From the NCBI GenBank assembly GCA_020051175.1, contig JAGVJJ010000048.1, positions 1 to 64,000 on the forward strand: a DNA stretch of 64,000 bases, in the 5' to 3' direction. Position numbers and translations under genes: made by a program. How positions within the stretch are numbered: position 1 is the stretch's first letter; every line of letters begins with the position of its first letter. The notes under the pieces were generated by a model. That model saw only the letters and a program-made list of their open reading frames with translations, did not search any database and was not told the DNA's origin. This DNA comes from Bacteroidia bacterium. Its GTDB lineage: Bacteria > Bacteroidota > Bacteroidia > 2-12-FULL-35-15. Shown piece by piece: positions 58,480-64,000 of the stretch.

Positions 58480-60069
58480 TTAGTTTAAATGCACCGAATA
58501 ATTAATATCCCCTACCAACTTCACATTAATCGTGTAATTGCTGTAAATCTTAATATACTGTGGTTGCGAAGCAGTATTGAATTTCACTTTCATAATAATC
58601 CTTTTGGTGTTCAGTAAGTGAGTCATTTTAGCTTCGCTTACAGGAACAGCAATTTTTGTAAGCCTTTTGGTGATAACCTTGAGGTTTGAGTCAACAGGAG
58701 CTTCGTCAATGGTGTTATAACTTGCAAAAACAGAATCGGAAACCACATTCATATCATTCAGCATATACAGTTGCAGGGATGCATCAAACGGAAAGCCATT
58801 GTCGGCAAACAAGGTAAACGTAGCACTTTTCACATTCTCCGCCCCATTGCCTGAAATGTTTAAATCCAGCGTATCGGCCAGTGTTAAATCGGAGGCAACC
58901 AGTGAAAGTGGAATTTCTATATCCAGCGTGGCATTCAACAAATGATCGGAATAAATAAAATCATTGGAGCCCGAAATATTACCCAACGGATTGGCAATGA
59001 TCTGCATGGAATAACCGAGTTTATCAGGTAAATTCTCTATCATCTGTTTGATATTTGAATTCCCCGGATTTAATGGGAAGTTAACGGTGTAAGGATAAAT
59101 AAACCCTCCACTTTCCGATGCCCTGTTTATATTAATAGGCGACCCTATTATAGAATTGCTCAGGTTTATTGTTGTACCGGTACGTGTGTTCACTGAGCTC
59201 AGGTTATCAATAAGTATGCGCGCATCGAGGCCAATAGGATTGTTAATTCTTAGATTAAAATCAACATCTTCCAATTGCACCGTTCCACCTACAATACGTT
59301 TAAACAAATCAAAGTTCGACTCAGAGGGCCCAATGTTAAATGTGTTCTGGCCAAAATATCCCTTTGCATAATAAGGTATTAAATCCTGGAAGGTGTTTTC
59401 AATAATCAGGCTATCCTGGTTGTTTACCATCACAGGCTGTCCAAAGTCAAATACAGAAGCAGTAAATGATGTGTAGAGTGTATTTACCTTATTGTGATTA
59501 ATACCAGTCATATCAATTACATAACCCGACAAATCATAAACAGCATCATAAATACCCGGTTCATCACCAACAGCGGCAGGTACAACCACATCAATGGAAA
59601 AGGCAACACCATTGAGCTTGGCAGCGGGTATGCTGTAAACAAATTTGGTTTTCTCATTGATAAAGCTTTTTATCTTGTAATGCACAGAGCCCGATTTAAC
59701 AATGGAAGTGCGCAGCTGCACTCCGGGAAGATTGTATGTGGTTTCGGAAGTATTGTTATTCACTACTACCTGGCCTGGATTTAATGTTACCGGTAAAGGT
59801 ATGGCATAAGCCTGCTTTAATGTTGTATCCGGGATTTTAAACAATGTATCCATGGAAAGTCTGTACACATCATTCTGATACACTATTTTCAATGAGCTGT
59901 CCGGATTGGCCTGCAAAATGGAATCAGCAAGCAGGTTGTTTATATCCAGCGATGCATTCACCATAGGACCTAAAAAACGTGTATCCCAATGGGTGCTGTC
60001 TTCCTTTCTGCAAGAAAAAAACAGCAATGCGCAAATGATGAATAATGAAAAATAATTTCCGGCCTTCAT
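58480..60069 (-). CDS. Large lipoprotein of unknown function
   Basis: 529 aa. Lipobox FFSCRK (Cys about residue 20). The rest is rich in beta-strands and Asn/Asp (DTRFLGPMVNASLDINNLL, DGFSLQLYMLNDMN-like segments) with no recognised domain; a surface-exposed SusE/SusF-like or DUF-type fold is possible. It precedes the DUF5723-like gene by 18 nt and may form a pair with it at the outer membrane. I do not recognise the family. Confidence 0.75.
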   Translation of the reverse strand: MKAGNYFSLFIICALLFFSCRKEDSTHWDTRFLGPMVNASLDINNLLADSILQANPDSSLKIVYQNDVYRLSMDTLFKIPDTTLKQAYAIPLPVTLNPGQVVVNNNTSETTYNLPGVQLRTSIVKSGSVHYKIKSFINEKTKFVYSIPAAKLNGVAFSIDVVVPAAVGDEPGIYDAVYDLSGYVIDMTGINHNKVNTLYTSFTASVFDFGQPVMVNNQDSLIIENTFQDLIPYYAKGYFGQNTFNIGPSESNFDLFKRIVGGTVQLEDVDFNLRINNPIGLDARILIDNLSSVNTRTGTTINLSNSIIGSPININRASESGGFIYPYTVNFPLNPGNSNIKQMIENLPDKLGYSMQIIANPLGNISGSNDFIYSDHLLNATLDIEIPLSLVASDLTLADTLDLNISGNGAENVKSATFTLFADNGFPFDASLQLYMLNDMNVVSDSVFASYNTIDEAPVDSNLKVITKRLTKIAVPVSEAKMTHLLNTKRIIMKVKFNTASQPQYIKIYSNYTINVKLVGDINYSVHLN

Positions 60070-60182
60070 TTTGTCTGGTATTCCAATTTAAAAATAGTAA
60101 AATTTATCAAACATTACCAATTTATTAAATAAGACACCAGGTAAAATACAAAGAGCCATACCAGCTTACTCCAGCAGTCTGT

Positions 60183-61466
60183 TCAATATCCATATTTTTC
60201 ACTCCATAATTTCTTCAAATAAGCCCTCAACTCGTTCTCGCGCGCATTATTCCCCGGGTCATAAAACTTAGTCCCCTTAATGCTTTCAGGAAGATATTCC
60301 TGTTTTGCGAAATTAGAAGTGTAGTCATGAGCATACTGGTATTCTTTGCCATAACCAATATCCTTCATCAGTTTAGTTGGTGCATTCCGCAAATGAAGCG
60401 GAACAGGCAAATCACCATTGGCCCTTACAGCTTCCTGCGCATAATTAATGGCCATATAAGCCGCATTGCTTTTCGCAGATGCTGCCATATATGTTACCGC
60501 CTGCGACAATACAATACGGCCCTCAGGCATACCTATCACATTGATTGCCTGAAAACAGTTGGTAGCAATAACGAGCGCGGTAGGATTCGCATTTCCGATA
60601 TCTTCAGAGGCGAGGATCACCAGTCTGCGTGCAATAAACAACGGGTCTTCCCCACCCTCTAGCATACGTGCGAGCCAATAAACTGCAGCATTCGGGTCGC
60701 TGCCACGGATGGATTTTATAAAGGCTGAAATAATATCGTAATGGTTCTCGCCCGCCTTATCATAGATAGCAATGTTTTGCTGAACAATACGCGTTACCTT
60801 TTCATTCGTTATTTCAACCGTATTGCCACCAATGGAGTTTACAACCAGTTCAAACACGTTGAGTAGTTTTCTGCCATCACCACCTGAAAGCCTCAGCAGC
60901 GCTTCATATTCAAGAATATTGATTGTTTTTGTTTTCAGCACCACATCAGTTTTAATAGCCAAATCAAGCATGGCAATTAAATCATCCTTATCCAAATGCT
61001 TAAGTACATATACCTGGCAACGCGATAACAATGCCGAAATCACTTCAAACGAAGGATTTTCGGTAGTAGCCCCAATGAGTGTAATGGTGCCCTTTTCAAC
61101 GGCCCCTAACAGGGAATCCTGCTGGGATTTGCTGAACCGGTGAATCTCATCAATAAAAAGGATAGGATTTTTTTGAGCGAACAGGTTATTGTCCTTCGCT
61201 TTTTCTATTACCTCGCGTATGTCCTTTACACCGGAGTTAATAGCACTTAAAGCAAAGAATGGCCTTTTCAGCTGATGTGCAATAATATTGGCAAGCGTAG
61301 TTTTTCCAACACCCGGAGGGCCCCACAAAATAATGGAGGGCAGGAGATTGGATTCAATGGCATTGCGCAAAATAGCCCCTTCACCAACAATATGTTTCTG
61401 TCCAATATAATTGTCCAGGCTTGTTGGGCGCATACGTTCTGCGAGAGGAGCTGCGCTGTCTGTCAT
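60183..61466 (-). CDS. rarA: Replication-associated recombination protein A (RarA/MgsA)
   Basis: 427 aa. AAA+ ATPase: Walker A WGPPGVGKTTLANI, Walker B LFIDEIHRFSKSQQDSLL, sensor ATTENPSFEV, then the C-terminal RarA tetramer region (SIRGSDPNAAVYWLARMLEGGEDPLFIARRLV). It acts at stalled replication forks. Its ATG overlaps the stop of the cytochrome c gene by 1 nt (TAATG), so the two are translationally coupled. Confidence 0.95.
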   Translation of the reverse strand: MTDSAAPLAERMRPTSLDNYIGQKHIVGEGAILRNAIESNLLPSIILWGPPGVGKTTLANIIAHQLKRPFFALSAINSGVKDIREVIEKAKDNNLFAQKNPILFIDEIHRFSKSQQDSLLGAVEKGTITLIGATTENPSFEVISALLSRCQVYVLKHLDKDDLIAMLDLAIKTDVVLKTKTINILEYEALLRLSGGDGRKLLNVFELVVNSIGGNTVEITNEKVTRIVQQNIAIYDKAGENHYDIISAFIKSIRGSDPNAAVYWLARMLEGGEDPLFIARRLVILASEDIGNANPTALVIATNCFQAINVIGMPEGRIVLSQAVTYMAASAKSNAAYMAINYAQEAVRANGDLPVPLHLRNAPTKLMKDIGYGKEYQYAHDYTSNFAKQEYLPESIKGTKFYDPGNNARENELRAYLKKLWSEKYGY

Positions 61467-61831
61467 TATTTCATTCCGTTAGAAATCCAACACTCAATTT
61501 TGTCGATACTTGCTTTATCCAGCTGCACCCCATTTGGAGGCATTTGCGGAAAGCCGCTGTGCCATTTAATTGTACCTAGCAATTCCCCTTTATTTGCAGC
61601 CTTAACAATATCACTTTTATTGTTAAAATTCAAACCGTCTGCTCCTCCTTCGCCATGGCAACTGGTACAATGCTGTTCCATAATGGGTTTTATATCGGCA
61701 ACGTAAGAAAAGTTTGTGCCATTGCAATCAGGGGCTTTTTCTGTCTTTACCGTTTCTGCTGGCTTTTTGGCCGTTTTACAGGCTGCAAAGATTGCTATCC
61801 CTGCAAACGCCATTACTATTACTTTTTTCAT
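61466..61831 (-). CDS. Monohaem cytochrome c-like lipoprotein
   Basis: 121 aa. Lipobox FAACK (Cys 19). One haem motif CTSCH in MEQHCTSCHGEGGADGL, and a candidate axial Met in FPQMPPNG. It would sit in the periplasm as a membrane-anchored electron carrier or sensor. Coupled by TAATG to rarA, an odd pairing. No other respiratory genes are nearby, so its redox partner is unknown. Confidence 0.85.
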   Translation of the reverse strand: MKKVIVMAFAGIAIFAACKTAKKPAETVKTEKAPDCNGTNFSYVADIKPIMEQHCTSCHGEGGADGLNFNNKSDIVKAANKGELLGTIKWHSGFPQMPPNGVQLDKASIDKIECWISNGMK

Positions 61832-61849
61832 AAAATGTATTGAATTTTA

Positions 61850-62740
61850 TTACAACTGTTCATTCACTACTGCAGGCTTTTTATGCTTCCATCTGCGGTG
61901 CGTCCACAGCCAATACTGTGGCACGGCACGTATATCTTTTTCAAGCAGCCGGGTTACTTTTTCTGTTATCTCCCCGTAAGCCGTTTCCCGTGGTTTTTCA
62001 ACCACATCCATAAAATCCAGGCTGTAATGCCCTCGCTTTACAAGGTTCATACGGCAGTATACTACCGGAAAATTATAGTCTTTCGCATACTTCTCTGTAC
62101 CGAAAAGCACCCCTGAATCCTGGTTCAGAAAGGTAGTCCAGTATGCCTTGTTAGGATTGGAAGGTGACTGATCAATAGCAAATGCAGGTGCAATGAGTTC
62201 ATTGGTATTATCATCAAAAAACTCCTTTACCTTTTTTGTAGGAACCATTGTAAGACCATACTTACCCCGCACCTTGCGCATTTTTTCTTCAAAAAATTTA
62301 TTTGTAAGCGGCTGATAAATGCCTCCCACTTTGTGCTTCAACAACCTGTCAATACCCACTGCAAACATTTGAGTATTGTTGTAATGCCCTGCAGCAATGA
62401 TTACACTTTGCCCCCTGTCAAAATACTTATCAATTACACCTGGATCATGGCACACAACTCTTTTTGCCAGCTCCCTTTCGGATATAGTGAATGTTTTGAG
62501 TGTTTCCAGGATAACATCACAGAAATACCTGTAAAACTGCTTGCTTATCTTAATATGTTCCTCGGTTGTTTTTTCGGGAAATGAATTACGGATATTTTGC
62601 AAAACAACCTTTTTCCGATAACCGAAGCCATGATACACAAGCACATAAACCCCATCTGAAATAAGGTACAATATGGGCATAGGGAGCAACGATAATGGTA
62701 TTATAACCAAATAATACAATATCAGGTTTAAAACGATCAT
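61850..62740 (-). CDS. LpxL-type lysophospholipid acyltransferase paralogue, HX4E site altered
   Basis: 296 aa. N-terminal membrane helix (LILYYLVIIPLSLLPMPILY) and acyltransferase core typical of the LpxL/HtrB family (KKVVLQNIRNSFPEKTTEEH, SPSNPNKAYWTTFLNQDSGV, WLWTHRRWK). The catalytic HX4(D/E) motif reads HYNNTQ (H119-Q124): the acid is Gln, while the neighbouring paralogue has HYNNWE. It may be inactive, or have changed specificity. Lipid A or another lipid would be the substrate of the family. 19 nt before the cytochrome c gene in transcription order. Confidence 0.87.
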   Translation of the reverse strand: MIVLNLILYYLVIIPLSLLPMPILYLISDGVYVLVYHGFGYRKKVVLQNIRNSFPEKTTEEHIKISKQFYRYFCDVILETLKTFTISERELAKRVVCHDPGVIDKYFDRGQSVIIAAGHYNNTQMFAVGIDRLLKHKVGGIYQPLTNKFFEEKMRKVRGKYGLTMVPTKKVKEFFDDNTNELIAPAFAIDQSPSNPNKAYWTTFLNQDSGVLFGTEKYAKDYNFPVVYCRMNLVKRGHYSLDFMDVVEKPRETAYGEITEKVTRLLEKDIRAVPQYWLWTHRRWKHKKPAVVNEQL

Positions 62741-62821
62741 TTTTAAATTTAATTATTAGTAACTATCGGCCACTTTACCCAATTGGCCATACCTGTCAGA
62801 TAAATTGTCCAATCGCTTTTT

Positions 62822-62870
62822 CCCGACCAACTCGAATGACCTGCGCGCTGTCATCTCAAACTTGTCGGAA
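62822..62870. repeat. Decayed inverted repeat of the CTCGAAATGACA type
   Basis: CCCGACCAACTCGAATGAC faces GTCATCTCAAACTTGTCGG; compared with 14297-14351 several positions have changed. It lies in the 225-bp gap between the two acyltransferase genes, in which I see no ORF. Confidence 0.6.
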
Positions 62871-62965
62871 AACGTGGGAAGATTTTACGGTCTATCTAAA
62901 TCGGCTTCTGTATTAATTTTAGAGCAAATATACAGTTTACTTTTTGTATTTTTTCCACAACGTCT

Positions 62966-63850
62966 TCAGGCATCCGGGCTTACTGGTCTTTTCTGTTTCC
63001 ATCGTCTATGTGTCCAGAGCCAATATTGTGGCCCGGCTTGTATGTCCTTTTCAAGCAGGCGTGTTACCTTTTCAGTAATTTCTCCATAAGCCATTTGCCC
63101 GGGATTGTCTGTAACCAGAACAAATTCAAGTTCGTAATGGCCTCTTTTTACTTTGTTTAACCTGCCATACAGCACCGGGTACCCATACTCCTTTGCAAAC
63201 TTTTCAGTTCCAAACTGTACCCCGGTTTCCTGGTTCAGAAAGGTCATCCAGTAAGCGCTTTTCGGATTCGAGGGTGATTGATCCACACCGAAAATAGTAG
63301 CTGTAAGCCGGTGTTTGTTTTCTTCAAAAAAACGTTTTACTTCCCTGGTGGCAACCATCTGCAACCCGTATTTGCTGCGTGTGCTGCGCATTTTATCATC
63401 AAAAAATTTATTTCTGAGAGGGGTATAAATGCCTACTGTGTCATGTTTGATAATCTTATCTACTGCAACCGCAAACAGCTCCCAGTTGTTGTAATGCCCG
63501 CCAGCTATAATTACGCTTCTGTTCTGCTCAAAATACATGTCAATAAGCTCCGGATGTCTGCAAACTACACGTTTCTGCACCTGTCTTTCTGAAATTGTGA
63601 ATGCTTTGAGGCTTTCTACCACCAAATCGCAGAAGTGCCGGTAAAACAGCTTACTTATTTTAATACAGTCTTTTTCCGTTTTTTCAGGGAAAGAATTTTG
63701 AATATTGCTGATAACCACCCTTTTACGGTATCCAACGATGTGATAAATCAGAAGATAAAGGAAATCGGAAATGAAGTACAGGACCGGGAAAGGCAGCAAT
63801 GATATCGGAATAATAACCAGGTAATAAAGCAGGATATTAAGGACAATCAT
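62966..63850 (-). CDS. LpxL-type lysophospholipid acyltransferase (active-type motif)
   Basis: 294 aa from the ATG at 63850 (MIVLNILLYYLVIIP); the track's earlier start is a TTG two codons upstream. Same fold and length as the 61850 gene, with over half of the positions identical by eye, and same ends (YWLWTHRRWK). The catalytic motif is HYNNWE (H119-E124), so an active enzyme is expected. Likely acylates lipid A or a related lipid at the inner membrane. -7 box TATCTTTG at 63870-63877. Confidence 0.9.
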   Translation of the reverse strand: MIVLNILLYYLVIIPISLLPFPVLYFISDFLYLLIYHIVGYRKRVVISNIQNSFPEKTEKDCIKISKLFYRHFCDLVVESLKAFTISERQVQKRVVCRHPELIDMYFEQNRSVIIAGGHYNNWELFAVAVDKIIKHDTVGIYTPLRNKFFDDKMRSTRSKYGLQMVATREVKRFFEENKHRLTATIFGVDQSPSNPKSAYWMTFLNQETGVQFGTEKFAKEYGYPVLYGRLNKVKRGHYELEFVLVTDNPGQMAYGEITEKVTRLLEKDIQAGPQYWLWTHRRWKQKRPVSPDA

Positions 63851-63869
63851 TTGCAAAAATTTTTTTTAA

Positions 63870-63877
63870 CAAAGATA
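63870..63877 (-). promoter_or_regulatory. -7 box of the second acyltransferase gene
   Basis: Minus-strand TATCTTTG matches TAnnTTTG, 19 nt before the ATG at 63850. Confidence 0.45.
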
Positions 63878-63965
63878 AAAGTATAGTTTTACAAAATGTA
63901 AGTATTTTGAAACAGGCATGGTAATTGCTTTTGTTCAAAAACCAATAATTAAAAACACAGAAAAC

Positions 63966-64000
63966 ATGATGTATTCATCTGCAATCAAATCAACCCTGCT
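63966..64000 (+). CDS. Start of a gene running off the right edge
   Basis: ATG at 63966 begins MMYSSAIKSTLL and is open to the window end (11 codons). It is too short to identify; the divergent position relative to the acyltransferase suits a start, but it could be chance. Confidence 0.3.
   Translation, partial: MMYSSAIKSTL

Overview
The window is chromosomal DNA from a member of the Bacteroidota, probably an environmental relative of the Chitinophagales/Cytophagia. Evidence: five proteins carry type IX secretion system (T9SS) C-terminal sorting domains (three type A, two type B/gliding-type); there is a PorX response regulator; several start codons follow a Bacteroidota-type -7 element (TAnnTTTG) by about 5-45 nt; Shine-Dalgarno sequences are absent; and the lipoproteins and OmpA/DUF5723-like outer-membrane proteins are typical of the phylum. 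I see no rRNA, tRNA, CRISPR array, integrase or prophage.

Layout. 1-7 kb: a partial DnaQ-type exonuclease, a 47-aa protein, a 1530-aa Ig/PKD-repeat adhesin-like T9SS cargo and a type A cargo. 7-14.2 kb: a fatty-acid beta-oxidation operon (MarR regulator, FadN-like fusion, thiolase, acyl-CoA dehydrogenase) with its own twin operator. A four-helix-bundle (S23/IVP) gene is inserted in it between inverted repeats. The run ends with ogt. 14.3-21.9 kb: ndk, a zinc-ribbon protein, NrnA-type DHH phosphoesterase and five consecutive FKBP-type prolyl isomerases, the first GldI-like. 22-28.8 kb: a DUF4142 protein, PncC, a frameshifted NUDIX gene, a large outer-membrane beta-barrel and an esterase-fold T9SS cargo. 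29-38 kb: saccharopine dehydrogenase-like enzyme, AlkB-like dioxygenase, TPR-SpoIIE phosphatase, an ACE-like M2 peptidase homologue with an altered zinc motif, HEAT-like protein, BioA and a YhhQ transporter. 38-42.5 kb: a type B T9SS cargo, a MORN-type repeat protein, a pappalysin-like metalloprotease and a DUF4258 protein. 42.6-51.3 kb: ald, tsaE, an outer-membrane porin, porX, an FMN reductase, fumarylacetoacetase and a DUF5723 protein. 51.4-63.9 kb (all minus strand): YebC, two GT-C membrane proteins, a type A cargo, kdsA, two envelope proteins, cytochrome c plus rarA, and two LpxL-type acyltransferases.

The genes form three themes: envelope and secretion (T9SS cargo, PorX, FKBPs, KdsA, LpxL-like, DUF5723), catabolism (beta-oxidation, fumarylacetoacetase, alanine dehydrogenase), and nucleic-acid housekeeping (Ogt, AlkB, RarA, NrnA, YebC, TsaE).

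The least explained signal is intergenic. Many gaps hold degenerate tandem repeats with a 7- or 8-nt period, usually in inverted pairs able to form long hairpins. One family encloses the four-helix-bundle gene and recurs without a gene 3 kb away. Several gene ends (fadN, bioA, the FMN reductase) have their stop codon inside such a repeat. Other points to check are the PorX leader palindrome, the T8 frameshift in the NUDIX gene, the QELGH motif of the M2 homologue, and the HX4Q motif in one LpxL-like paralogue.
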